Both the position numbers and the translations under genes were made by a program. A stretch of 64,000 nt of DNA from Nepenthes gracilis (taxonomy: Eukaryota > Streptophyta > Magnoliopsida > Caryophyllales > Nepenthaceae): NCBI GenBank assembly GCA_033239525.1, contig BSYO01000035.1, positions 6,608,627 through 6,672,626 on the forward strand, given 5' to 3'. The notes beneath the pieces are model-generated. The model was not told the origin of the DNA. It did no database searches and saw nothing but the letters and a program-made list of their open reading frames with translations. Shown here one piece after another: positions 1-12,112 of this stretch (its first letter is position 1; every line of letters starts with the position of its first letter).

Positions 1-1259
1 AGCGCATATGTGCATATGAGATAATAACTCCATATATAAGGAATATATGAAAGGTACAAATGTATATTTTTTAGTGTCTCCTCACATAATGAACACATGA
101 ATGGTACACATGTATTTTACAGTGACTCCATGCAAAATACATGCTTGACTAATACTCATGCACCGCTAGTGTTTGAACAAGAGCACAAGTTTGCCAATTT
201 TACACCTTAAACCCTAGTATTGCTCCATATATATATATATATTTATATAAAATATATCATTTCTCTTAACTAATCCAACATTTTAATAATTATTGAAGGA
301 AAAAAGAGTTAGAGATGTATAGAATAAAGGTAAAAACTTTTTTTCATTGTATGTAATCTAAAAGCTTGGTTTTTTTATCCCTCAACCTCAAAAACTCACC
401 AAAATGCTTGTTCCAACCGGTAAGCTTTTGGACTTCATTTGATAGCTTATTCCCAAAAAAGTGAAGTTATACCCATAAGAAAATCAAAAAGTATCCGAAT
501 TTATTGCTAAAAAGCAAGTATGATGAGTTTTTAGGTAGGAGTTATTTGTCAAGAGTATACTAACTAATAGCTAACACGTCTATACTACTTTATCTATAAA
601 TAAATTTGTATTAGTGAATTTAATTTGACCAACTTGAAAAATTTAGAGGGACTACTTAAAAATTATTTGATGCTTGAAGTTTTTATTTGTCACCATTTTC
701 TGTATTAATTTATTTTTATATTTTGTTTATTAATGATTATTCATGAGTAGGATAGCTGAGTGATATACATAGTATGTAGAATTAAATATTTTTTATATAT
801 ATTTAATATTTATATATTTTATACTCGTAGAGTCTAAACTATAGTCAATCAAAATTATCTTATTTTTTACTAGATGAATCAACTCGTACGGCATTATTGT
901 TCTGAAGAAGAAAACAAGCACTTTACCATGGTATTAGAACTTCATATGGTCGTGGTCGAACGATGGTGGAGCAGATTTTGACGTACAAGCTTTGTTTGAG
1001 CTGGCATTCAAATAATGATTCAAAAGCTAGCATTACAGCCATGTTTGAGTTGGCAGTCGAATGATTCCAACTAGAACATATTTCTAAAGTTGAGGAAACT
1101 ATTCAATTGAGGAAATAGTTTTATTTATTTATTTTTATTTTATTTCATCTTCCTTTTAACTTTTTCATTCTCATAAATATCCTACAAAATGTGTTCAGTA
1201 ACATCAGTTAACAAAGTAAACATTATAAAAAAATAATATTTATTATTATTAGTTAGAAA
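1..1259. other. AT-rich intergenic DNA, no gene seen
   Basis: I see no open frame of meaningful length and no recognisable transposon ends here. The stretch is AT-rich with short TA runs (near 227-245) and ends where similarity to the LTR at 8386 begins. Confidence 0.6.
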
Positions 1260-3193
1260 TGCGTTCTTGGATCAAAATACCGAATGAGTTAGGATATTAC
1301 TTGATCTTTCTCTAGGGTCGAACTAAAGAGGGTTCGGTCATTATTATTTCGAACCTGGGTCTTACGTAATACAATTGACAAACAAGATGTCAGAAAATGA
1401 CGGGACTCGTCTCGCAGTATATCCTCTGACGTTCAAATTAGGAATCTGTCTCAGATAGATAGAAAGATAAGATAATGTGTAAAAAATGATGCGTAGATGC
1501 ATGTTTGAGGGATTGAGTGTTTACAAAGGATTGAACTCTGATAGGTGCGCTCAGTAAAGGAGTAGTTTTGAAATGGATGATTGAGCTCTGGGGAGTACGC
1601 TTAGCTGAGGAGTAGCTTTAAAATGTAGGATTGATCTCCGATTGTGTACTCAATTGAAGAGCGATTTTGAAATAGAGAATTGAGTTCCGGTGGTGCATTC
1701 AATTGAGGAGCAATTTTGAGATGAATGATTGAGTTTTGGCAGCGCACTCTGTTAGGGAGTTGCTTTGAGATGGAAGATTGAGTTTTGACGGTGTGCTCGG
1801 TTAGGAACTGCTTTGAGATGGAGGACTGAGCACCGGTAGTACGATCAACTGAAGAGCGGTTTTGAGATTAAGGACTGAGCTCTGACAGTGCACTTGACTG
1901 AGGAGAGCTCAGTGCGCTTGGTTGAGCAGTAGCTTTGAAATAGAGATCTAAGTTCGAGGAAGTACGCTCAGTTGATGAGCGACTTTGAGATGGAGGGTTG
2001 AGCACAGTGGTGCGCTTGGCTGAGGAGCGACTTTGAGATGGAGGATTGAGCACCGATGGTGCGTTCAGCTGAGGATCAAGTTTGAGAAGGAGGATTAATT
2101 TTCGACAGTGCACTCGACTCAGCAACCGCTTTGAAATAGGGGATTGAGCTCTGAGGGACATACTCGGCTGAGGAGTGGTTTTGAGATAGATGATTGAGCT
2201 CTAATGGTGCGCTCAATTGAGGAGCAGTTTTAAGTTAAAGGATTAAGTTCGGGTAGTGCACTAGGCTAGGAAGGGCTTTGAGATGGAAAATTGAGATTCG
2301 GGGGTACGCTCAGTTGGGAACAACTTTAAGATGGAGGATTGAGCACCAGCGGTGCACTCGATTGGGGAGCGGCTTTGAGATGGAGGACTGAGTTCCGATA
2401 GTGCGTTCGGTCAAGGGGTGACTTTCAGATGGAAGACTGAGTTTCGGGGAGTACATTTGATTGAGGAGAAACTTAGAGGTAGAGAATTGAACTCCAGTAA
2501 GTGTGCTCGGTTAAGGAGTGACTTTTTAGGTGCACACAGATCGGAGGGTGGCTTGGAGAAATGAATGCCTACTTCAAAGAGTGGCTTTGAGACTAGAAGT
2601 CACATCCAGTGGTCGTTCCTTCCTTTTGATTTTTTTTTTTTATTTCTGAAAAATCCCCCTTCTCCTAAGGAGGGGGTAATGCACTTATTCTCTCAAAGAG
2701 GGGAAAAATCCCCCTTTCTCCCAAAAAGGAAGGGAGGTATTTGTAGAGTGAGAGTGTGCATACTCGCTCGCCGTTGGTGGGGCACTACGATTGTTGCGAT
2801 GAGTCGCCGACAGCTCGAATCTACCTTCCTAGCCTGCTGAGTGTGCCGAAGTCACGGTCCCCCGACGACCTACACTATACTAGACGATTAGGGGCATGGT
2901 CACATGGGATTGCCTACTGAGTTGGGTTTGTCGAGGTGCATTCTACTAAGTTGTGTTTGTTGAGCAACTCTAAGGGCCCACATCTTGTTGGGTGGATCTG
3001 GGTTGCATAGTCTGGTCCTTGAGTCGGGTGGAACTTCTCTTGGATGGCAGCTTTTTGGATGCTCCTCCTTTGCAGGCTTCGTTCCGAGCTAGCCCATGGA
3101 CTGTTGGACCTATCCCTAGCCCCTTATATGGGGAGGTTTGAAATTTTAACTCCCATCATGTTTCTAATGGGACGTTGCCTACAAATCTACACG
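1260..3193 (-). repeat. Left LTR (3' LTR) of the degenerate Gypsy element
   Basis: The left edge is set where similarity to the right LTR begins. The right edge is set before a pyrimidine-rich tract (3194-3204) that lines up with the polypurine-tract position of the related element at 22758. The LTR contains a large minisatellite and a tail (about 3040-3190) that resembles 22620-22757. Both edges are approximate. Confidence 0.45.
1505..2545. repeat. Minisatellite, about 50-bp unit, roughly 20 copies
   Basis: Imperfect tandem units run through the stretch. Each contains CTTTGAGATGGAGGATTGAG, then a CCGGTAGTGCGCTC-like block, then GGTTGAGGAGCG. Unit length drifts between about 48 and 60 bp. 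A shorter run of the same units (about 8630-8800) sits in the right LTR, so the array belongs to the LTR. Short open frames across it are by-products of the periodic sequence. Confidence 0.85.
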
Positions 3194-3348
3194 CTTTTCT
3201 TTCTAAGGCAACTTTGCTGATTTTTGTTTTATTCGACAAGATTTGATACCGATTTGATTATTTACCACCGGCGATCCTCTGCCAATGGCAATCTTCTGGC
3301 ATCAGCACATTCTCCTTGGTTTAATGTTAGTTGATCTCTTCCTCCAAC

Positions 3349-3354
3349 TATAAG
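3349..3354 (+). promoter_or_regulatory. TATA-like box upstream of the antisense ORF
   Basis: TATAAG lies in a block of about 40 bp that also occurs at 22890-22935 in the related element (CCTCCAACTATAAGTAGAGG here). Following sequence is also similar (CCTTGTATCAC here, CCTTGCATCAC there). It is outside the inferred LTR and points toward the plus-strand ORF, so it is a candidate promoter for that ORF. Function is inferred from conservation only. Confidence 0.4.
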
Positions 3355-4825
3355 TAGAGGGGATCCCAATGCCTTGTATCACGAATTGTCTTCATCAACT
3401 AAGTGGCGTGAGAGTTCGGAGCTGGCATGGAGCCTACACAACCACAAGCCAGGATCGGCGGAGATTCTTCACCATTGTTCAAAGCTGGAGCTAAGGATGC
3501 AGCTGGAAGTCTGCCTTGGTTCTCCTTTTTTGTGCTCGGCTTGAGCAGGCCTCATATTTCACTGAACAAGGTCCAGGTTTTGGTAGCCAATTTTTGCTCT
3601 TCTCAAACAAATCTGGATGGTCCATGCTAAGGCGGCCTTTAAGGAGTGGCGGTTCAGCTCTTCTAATAGGAGAGGGCGAGCAACTCAATCCTAAGTTGCC
3701 CATATAGGGTATCGATCTCGAGACCATTGAATGAGGAATTTCCTCGAAATCATATTGAACCATGGGGGTGTAGCATTTGGTGCAGAGACTCGCAAACTGG
3801 CGGCTAAGACCAGTTTTGTGGATGAATCTTGGCAGTTGCCTTCCCAGGTGAGAACTAGTGCTTTATGCCTTGTTCTTATAGGGAAGGGCTTCTGCATTCT
3901 TTCCCACCATGGGTTAGATATTGTAGCAGCTAGCATAGGTGTTTTCCTCTTACAACTGTCTTCCCAAAGGCTGGTTGGGCAAAATGTAGTCGAGTTGCTA
4001 CTTCATATATTTTTTTTATTTCTTTCTAAACTGTACGTCTATTGTTGTAAGCTTATATTTTGTAAAAAGAATTCATGAATGGAACTACTGAATATTATTT
4101 GCCTTCATATTGCATGGCTCCAATACTCTTGTATGGTGTGAATAGTTGAAACACTTGAATGCTATTTTGCGTTTCTTGATGTTTGATAATCTAATCGTCT
4201 GGGCAGCTGGCGACTCAGTCTTCAGGTGATCCATCCCATGGTTGGTGGTCCCGGATGCTTGGTTGGGACACTAGTCTAGCGGATCAGCCTTGAGCTTGCC
4301 AGCCAGGGTTGCACGTTGTCAATCTATAGTCTTGAGAAAGTGGGGTGTTAGGCTATCATTACTTGTGCCACCAACTTGCTAATCTAAGCGTTGAGGTAGC
4401 GAGCTGTTAGCGCATTGCGCAAAGAGGCATCGCATCAATCATCATGATGAGGCCAGCGAACAGATGCACAGCAGTATTCTGCGGTGAGGGCACATGTTGC
4501 TGTTGTCATAGGGACGTGCCTTTTCGATGCATTGAAAGGATGTCATTGCTAAGTCGAGACATTTGCTATTTAAATGGCGGTGCATTACTGTTCTTGCACC
4601 TCTTTACTTCTCAAAACATCTCTACCCTAGGTTGCCACTTCCCTTCCTGACTCGCACAATTTTCGAATGGCTTCCTAAGGCATTGTTGATATTCAGTCAA
4701 CCTTGTTTGATAGAGATACAAAACTTTTTCGCAGCAAGTATCACATTTTGAGCTTCATCTCGCACGTTGAGCCTAGCGCAGAGGACTTCACTTGCTCCCC
4801 TCCTCCATTGTTTATAACCATTTAA

Positions 4826-5560
4826 GAGGAGCATTTGTGGGTCAATCTCCGTATCCCACTTGCGAGGGAGTTGTGTGAGATTCTGAGGGCCCTAGAGATC
4901 CCAGTGGCCCATCTCCATACAGATGCCATTCGGTATCTGGTGACTATGTACACATTTTTCTATGCTAGGGAGCTTACTCTGGATGCCTGAGCTTTGAAGG
5001 TACTTCTTCGAATCTACCAAGATGATGACTGGGTTTTCTTCACCCCCCACGCAAGGTTTGAGATAAGTGGGGGAAACCTAGGCTTGACAGAAGGTGGGAG
5101 GTCATGCTTCTTCTTTTGGGCAGTCGATGCCAATTGGAGGGTGTCGAATAACTAGGGCAGGGTCAATAGCGCCTACGCTGGTGACATCTTGCCGCATGAG
5201 GAGCAAATGACGCATCCACTAATGGCACTGGTAGAGGAACACGCATGCACCGTACACCATATTGAAGATTGGGTCACCCAAGTGGCTCTAGTGGGAGAGC
5301 TAAGGGAGGCTTCATCGAAGGAAGGCAGCACCTCTGGCAAGCGGGGTCATCGTCCCAAGAGAAAGTTTGGGGTACTGCTTTTCCAAAACTCTCTTGAGCA
5401 TGTCTCTGAGGAGGTAGTAGCTCCTCTGCCTACGCTGTTTGAGGAATGCCAGAGGATTGATGCAGCTTACGCAAGGGCGTCACCTCCAGCTATTGGGGGG
5501 CCGTTTAGGGGGCCAGGCTTGGACCAGGCTTCTTCAAATGATTTGGTCCTTGATCGCTAA
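4826..5560 (+). pseudogene. Antisense extra ORF of the Tat-like element, broken
   Basis: One plus-strand frame runs across this stretch with only two in-frame stops (after TLTLDA-like residues near 4987 and after RVSNN near 5150). Its first part (IPLARELCEILRALEIPVAH, then a DAIRYL block) clearly resembles the ORF at 24232-24912 (FPLSGELHEILVALAVPIV, AMRYL). Such proteins resemble the 'putative gypsy-type transposon' family (Pfam Transposase_28-like) and occur as additional, often antisense, ORFs in Tat-lineage Gypsy elements. That family assignment is from memory of the pattern. No function is known to me. Weaker coding-like frames continue at 5611-5883 and up to about 6360. Confidence 0.5.
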
Positions 5561-5883
5561 TCTAATGAATCTGAGGGCAAGGAGTCATCAGTTGGTTCTG
5601 TTGATGGAGATTGAACATGCCAATTGATGCCGTGGTTGTGCTAGGAGGGAGAACCTTGATTTTGGTGGCTTCTTCTCTGGAACCGTTTGTGCTTGTTTCA
5701 CCCACTGTCCTTGTTGAGGAAAGCACTGAAAGGGTGTGGGTAGATGAAGAAACAATTAGGGATGACTCGGAGACTGAGGCAGCTATTGAGGGGGCATCTC
5801 ATCCTGAAGAGTTGATGCCCGAGCCCCTTAATGTTTTAGGCAAGCTCGACTCTCTTTTAGGCTTTGAAGCGCCTCTTCCCTAG

Positions 5884-8368
5884 GATGTTCAACCCCTATG
5901 CTCTTCACCAATCCCTGCTGGAACTGAAGCCAAGGAATCTGTTGTCTCGTCACGCTGCGAAGGGCCTTCTCATTATGAGGTACTGCGCCGCAGGCTTCTT
6001 TATTTTGAAATCATCATGCTTTCCCATTGCTACTCTTTGACAAACCGTCACCCCAGGTGTGCACAAATCCCACATTGCGCTGGAGGGACGCCGAGATCTT
6101 GCGACTATCCCAGGAGCGCACAAATTCCACTATGCTACAGGATGCGGGGTGCAGGATGAATGCTATTATCACTGCGGCTTTGTGGAGGGAAGAGTGGGTG
6201 GCCTATCTCAATTAGAAGCTGTCCGAGTCGGAGCAGAGATCCCAAGAGCTCTCAGAGGCGAACGCTTGAGCTCTGGATCGGATTGCCCTACTCGAGGACA
6301 AGCTTTGTGAGACGTAGCAGCAACTCACCGCTATTTAGAATGGGAACGCCCAGCTTGTAGGAGAGTTTTGACCTAGTGGACTACCCAGTGATAAGAGGGG
6401 GCTGCACTATGCACACCGGGGGGCCCCGATCCCCAGGATAGTCGTCTTGGCAGTTGGTGTAAGCAGCTCTTTATACTTTTGTAGGCATTCAGATGCCCTA
6501 ACTGTACATTTTAGATCTTTAATAAACTAACTTGATTATTTCAATCTTTGTTGTTGGTGTCCTTGATTGTGCATTGATTCGCCTCTATCTCGCACCGACT
6601 CTGCTCTGCCGACTAAACGCTATTACTATCTTTGTTGGGCTTGAAAGGACACATTTGTTCGAATGTGCTCACTCCCAAGAGGAGATAGTGGCATTGAGAA
6701 ATTCATTGTCAACTAGACGCTATCGCCATCATTTTAATGAGCCGTGCTCGTCTGTTTATGCTCGCTCTTGCAAGTTGGTCGTGGCATGGGCATGAATAAT
6801 GTGGGTTACTAGGTTTCATGATCGCAGTTGTCAGACTCGAGTGAAATTTAGACAGTCACCCACACATAACCATTAGTATTTGATCATGTTGGAGGACATC
6901 GTAGCTTTTGTGTGTCGATTGTAGTCTACCAATCATTGTTGACTGATAGTGCTTGTCCCTTTGGGAAGGAGTTATCATATGCATGCTTGAGAAGCCCCTA
7001 GGGTTTTAATGGCCGCTTGATGGGGATGTCTGACTCTTGGTCTGCAAGCCCCTTGGGCCGTAATATTCTACCTCATCTGGGCCTGTTGGTGAATGGGACT
7101 GAGGTTTTAGATTCGATCGTCTCTAGGCTGCTCGATTAATGGGATCGAGGTTTTAAATCAGGTCAAAACCGGTTGGGTAGTAGGTGAAGGAATGTTAACC
7201 CGATTTAAGGGTAGTTTAGGTCTTGAAATTTAATGCATGCACATAAGCAATCGAATGATTGACATAACAATGGAACAATTAATGAATGATACTCAAGCAC
7301 TCCCTATGGATACATTTGACTTACTGCGTCTAATGGAAAATTGTCGCTGCTCCTCTTGGGGCGAAGGGTGCTCTGGGCCCATGAGACCATCTGTATGATC
7401 TGTAGTCATTGGTCATACACCGCGTTGTGGAGGATCATTGAGGCTAAGAATAGTTCCTATCATGAGGGGGACTGATCATCCTGGTTAAAGGGCTTACGCC
7501 CGCGGCCTCTACACTCCGAAGGATTGGGTCCATCACACTGAACTAGCTACCTGATTTTAGATGCGAGGCTTTTATTACCGATATATGACCCGTAGGTACT
7601 AAGGGAGGAACCTCGCTCGATGCATAGACAAGCGTTTTTGGCATAAAACATCACATGTATGTGGATGAGTACTCTGTTGCCCCTGATGGCATTCCAACCT
7701 ACTGCCTATCTTACACTAAGAACTCACGAGGCCTTGAAAGCTCGGCAAAGCACAGAAGTAATCTAGGTGGAGCATTGAATCAAAACTTTAGTTGCAAGGC
7801 TCTAGGTTTGGTTTCCCAATCCTACGAGGAGATGGCGATGACTGGACCTCCCTTTCTAACGACAACCATGCTCGGTCGACAATGCACCTGCTAGCACTAT
7901 ATGAAGCTTATTCTCAAGTAAGGGGCTTCCTGTGTCACATAAGCGGTGTGGATCATGCCTCTCTGGACTTTCCACCTACCTATCGTGACTCGGTTGGCCC
8001 TCTGACTACGGATAAGCCCTGTCACTTATGGCCTCCTAGGCTATGAGATTGTCAAGCCATTGGATCTTCGAAGGAGGCTATCATTTTCTATGGTCTCTCC
8101 TTCTGGATGTTGAGGCCTGGGAGTTGGAGGGTAACCCCCAGTGTTGCACCTTCAGAGGGATATTGACAGTTTGGGGCTGCTAAAGACATGGCTCATCTTT
8201 GGGTGACGAGCACCTACAACTTAGGGGCCAAACGTTTGTCCTCGTGACTACCTGTGGAGGAGTCGTGGCCACGGGAGTTGACATCTATGGCAGGTGTATT
8301 GGCATGTGCCTTAGCATTGGCCATATTTGCTCTTGTTAGAGTGGTGGTTAGACTTTTTAGTCATTTTT
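5884..8368. other. Internal region of the degenerate Gypsy element, no pol
   Basis: About 6600-7300 is distantly similar to 26080-26560 of the second element (for example the CATGCATGCT-plus-AAG block near 6978 and 26230). About 7320-8260 has no recognised similarity. The stretch 8260-8368 resembles 33530-33623 next to the primer-binding site of the second element. No reverse transcriptase, integrase or protease motif is visible. Confidence 0.5.
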
Positions 8369-8384
8369 CACAGATAATACCAAT
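8369..8384 (-). other. Primer-binding-site-like sequence
   Basis: Read on the minus strand this is ATTGGTATTATCTGTG, directly beside the right LTR. It resembles the TTGGCG(T/C)..TCTGTGGGAA primer site common in Tat-type Gypsy elements, with transitions. It fixes the minus orientation of the element. Confidence 0.45.
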
Positions 8385-8385
8385 T

Positions 8386-8803
8386 ATATATCCTTCGATC
8401 TGGATTATCGTACGAGTTAGGGTGCCACTTGATCTTTCCTGGGAATCAAAGTAAAATGGGTCTGATTCTTATTACTTCGAACACAAATCTTGCGCAACAC
8501 AACTGACAAATGAGAGGTCAAAAAACGGTGGGACTTGTCCCTGGTATATCCTCCAGCGCTTAAATCAGAAATATTTCTCAGATGGATAGAAATATAGGAG
8601 GATGTGTAAAAATGATGTATAGATACATGTTTGGGGGATTGAATGCTTACGGAGTGCTTAGCTCTGGTGGGTGTGCTCGGTTGGGGAGCGACTTTAAGAT
8701 GGATGATTGAGTTCTGGGAATTGAGCTCTAGTGGTGCGCTCAACTAAGAAGTGAATTTAAGATGAAGGATTAAGAGCTCTAGCTCTAGCGGTGCGCTCAA
8801 TAG
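8386..8803 (-). repeat. Right LTR (5' LTR) fragment of the degenerate Gypsy element
   Basis: This is similar to 1260-1700, including the first minisatellite units. It stops at about 8803 in the GTGCGCTCAATAG stretch and gives way to a short (AAT/GAT)-rich tract, so the LTR is truncated. Confidence 0.55.
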
Positions 8804-9854
8804 CAATAATGATGATGATAATAATAATGAAAGATAAATAAAATAAGGGGGAAGACAAAAGATATACCTCTTAGCTCATAGAATTTAAGGAGATTTCATC
8901 TCATAGAGATGTATCCTTTATATCTTTTGGTTTCAACGGTTTATTTCAAAATAAATAGTTATTGTTTAATAATTTTAAAAATTTTAAAAATTACTTAAAC
9001 TCTAATATTTTAAAATGATTGATTTACATTTCTTTTTTTTTTTAGATGGATGGCTGAGATTAAAAGATATGTAGACTGCACCGATTCCAACTATTTTAAA
9101 ATCCTTTTGCTCCTCCCTTTTTTTTTATTTTATGATATATTTCAATTATTAAAGACCGAATAATTGGTTTTGATATATTTAGCACTGCCTGGTACTTAGA
9201 ATTATCATAGTTGAATAAATTTATACCAAGATAAAAATAGTACAGTTAACATTTAATCCATATGAATATGGAACTAATATATACTTTTATTTTATTTTTA
9301 AATTCATTATCAATTTATGAGTAAAAGAAACTTTGATTTGGACTTTTATTTTAGAGAGATCTGAATAGTGGTATTAATTGGACCATATTGGTCAGCATAG
9401 CATAGTAGAATTGAAGTTCTAGCTTGGCACAACACATGGCCCACTTGTGCTAGGCCATATCGGACCGGGCCATGCTGAATCAGGCTAGGCCGAATTCGGC
9501 CTATGGGGAAAAGGCAAGAGTGGGAGGAAAGAAAATTTTTTAAATAAATACACATAGTATTATAAATAAATAAATATTATTTTATTAATCAAATATTTAA
9601 TGATATAATTTACCAAAAAAGTACTTCTAATAAATCACTTATTTTAAAATTTGATTTCGTTTCCATTTGTGCCACTCGCACCACTTCTACATTCATCTTT
9701 ATATCTATAATTCAAAATGATCGAATACATATTTCCATTATTTTTGATGCTATCATCCTTCTTTTATCATTACTACTCGACTCTCGATGGTTAATATTTA
9801 CACAAATAATACTGTACTTACTGGTGAGGTTAAAAAATCCTATTTTATTGTAAC
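8804..9854. other. AT-rich interval, no gene seen
   Basis: No coding or transposon signature is recognised. A GC-richer patch (9400-9510) contains several GGCC, CGGGCC and TAGGCC half-palindromes, such as GGCCGAATTCGGCC at 9488-9501, of a kind common in degenerate plant repeats. Confidence 0.5.
9488..9501. other. Perfect palindrome GGCCGAATTCGGCC
   Basis: A 14-nt self-complementary sequence lies in a patch with further GGCC motifs. It may be no more than the remains of a repeat. Confidence 0.5.
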
Positions 9855-12112
9855 AAACCCGAAAAATATGTTCTACTTAGCTTTCTACTTTCCCAAATCA
9901 TTTAACCGCAATCAATTGCTCCTAAAGCAAGAAGCATGATTAGATTACAAGTAGTAACGAAATTTAATCAACATTATAGTTTTATTAATTTGCTGTGATC
10001 CACATCGACTTTATACTAAAGAATACAAATCTCATTTAGTAGGACCATCTCTGTAGTTGCCTGGCTTTGCTATTGGATTAGTTGGTTTTTGTATTACTTG
10101 TGGTGCATACAAGTTATATGTTATATGCTGAATATGAGGGATTGGTGCCTTTATTTCTTATACGATGATAGTCATTTCCATGTTAGCATATATTATTTAA
10201 TACAGATAAGCATCCTATAAAATTATGTAAAAATTCACAATTGTATCTAAACAGTCTAGCATTAGAATATTTATATAATTTTTAAAATTTTTTTTAAAAA
10301 ATATATTTAAATATAATATCTCGTGCCACTAATGCGAGGACAAAAATATGTTCTTTAGCTTTCTACCATCGCAAAATCTTTAACTTTGATTAATAACTTT
10401 TCAAGTTAGAAACATGGTTAAATTGTAAATATTAAAGAAGTTTAGCCAGTGTTATAATTTCACTAATCGAATTTGATCTACATTGACACTATTCCAAAGA
10501 ATACAAATCTTATTTATCAGGACAATCTTCTTGTTGCTTGGTTTTGCTACTTGATTGGACAGTTCTAATATTGACTATGGGGCAAACAACTTATATATTG
10601 TATGAAGATCGTTATTGACATATACCTTCATTTCTTCTACATTTTTTGTTATTCACATGTTGGTATTGAATTTTTTAAGGCAAATAAATATCTCACCTAA
10701 ATTCATTTGGGTTCCACAATTATAGGTAGACATATTAGTATTAAAGAATTTTTCTAATATTTTCAATTATTTTTTTTAAAAAATATATTCAAATATAATA
10801 TCACATGATATTAATGCGAGCATAAAAAATGTATATTTGTAAGTTTTTTTCCATTCTAAAATCTTTAGCTTTAATTGACCACTTCTAAAGTTTGAAACAT
10901 GGTTGAATTGTACATAGTAAAGTTTAGCCAACATTGTAATCTTGCTAACCAACTGTGATTCATGTCAACTAGGTATCAATGAATACAAATATAATTTATC
11001 GGGGCTACCTCTATTGCTACTTGGTTTTGTTACCAGACTAAACAGCTCTAGTGTTAATTATATCATATATAAATTGTACATTGAATACAAATTGTGATGG
11101 ACTCATGTCTTCTTTACTTATACGATGTCAACTATCCATATTGGCGTATAATCTTTTAAGGTAAATAAGCACCCGTGAATTTATGAGAGGTCCACAATTG
11201 TAGTTAAACAGTCTAGTACTAGAGCATTTATCTGTTATTTTAAATATTTTCTTTCTAAAATTATATATATTTAAATATAATATTTTATGCCATTGATGCG
11301 AATACAAAAAAAGTATTCTCATTAACTTTTTACCATTAAAAATCGTTAATTATAATCGACTGCTTCCAAAGTTAAACATGGTTGAATTGTAAATAATGAA
11401 GAAGTTTATCTGTTGTTGGAATTTCTCAGACCAGCTATAATCCATGTCGACTCCATGCTAAAGAACACAAATCTTGTTTACCAAGACCACATTTGCTGCT
11501 GCTTCGTTCTTCCACCAGGCTTTGCTATATATTGTATGTGAATTGTGATGGATTTGTGCTTTCATTTATTCTACACTATTGGTCATCCTCATATTAGTGT
11601 AAAATTCTTTAACATAAATAAACATCCCATATAAATTCACTCGAGAACCACAATCGTAGCTAGACAAGCTAGTATTAGAAAATTTCCCCAATTTTTAAAA
11701 TTTTTCTAAAAAATGTGTTTAACTATAATATCCCTTTCTATTAATACAAACACGGAAAATGTTTGCTCATTAATTTTTCACCATTTCAAAAGCTATAGTT
11801 CTAATCTATTGCTTTTTGAAGTGAGAAGCATGATTAGCATGCAAATAGAGAAGAAATTTAGTCGGTGTATTAATCGACTATGATCCATGTCGACTCCCTA
11901 CCAATAAATACAAATTTCATTTAGTTGGACCACCTCGACTACTACTTGGTTTTACTATTGGACTAAGCGGTTTTAGTATTGATTATGATATATGCAAGTT
12001 ATACATTATATGTAGGTTGTAATAAACTTAAGCCTTTATTTCATCTATTCATTTAGTCATCCCCATATTAAGATAGAATTTTTGATGACTGATAAATACC
12101 ACATAGAAATAA

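Larger units (their letters stand above)
1260..8803 (-). mobile_element. Degenerate Tat-like Gypsy element lacking pol
   Basis: Two diverged direct copies of the same sequence flank this region: about 1290-1545 and about 8410-8650. Both have the ATATCCTC, CAGATNGATAGAAA and ATGTGTAAAAA blocks and lead into the same minisatellite. Inside the right copy, 8369-8384 reads on the minus strand like the primer-binding site of Tat-type Gypsy elements (TTGG-[CT]-[GA]-TTATCTGTG). The interior carries the same plus-strand extra ORF region as the element at 22085-34377. Where that element has gag-pol, this one has only about 1 kb of unrecognised sequence, so it looks like a non-autonomous or deleted derivative. 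The right LTR stops inside the minisatellite, and I found no target-site duplication. Orientation is inferred from the related element. Confidence 0.6.

Noticed and set aside
1868..2161. A 97-codon open frame on the minus strand
   Set aside because: It lies wholly inside the 50-bp minisatellite and its repeated peptide (NPPSQSRSS) mirrors the DNA period.
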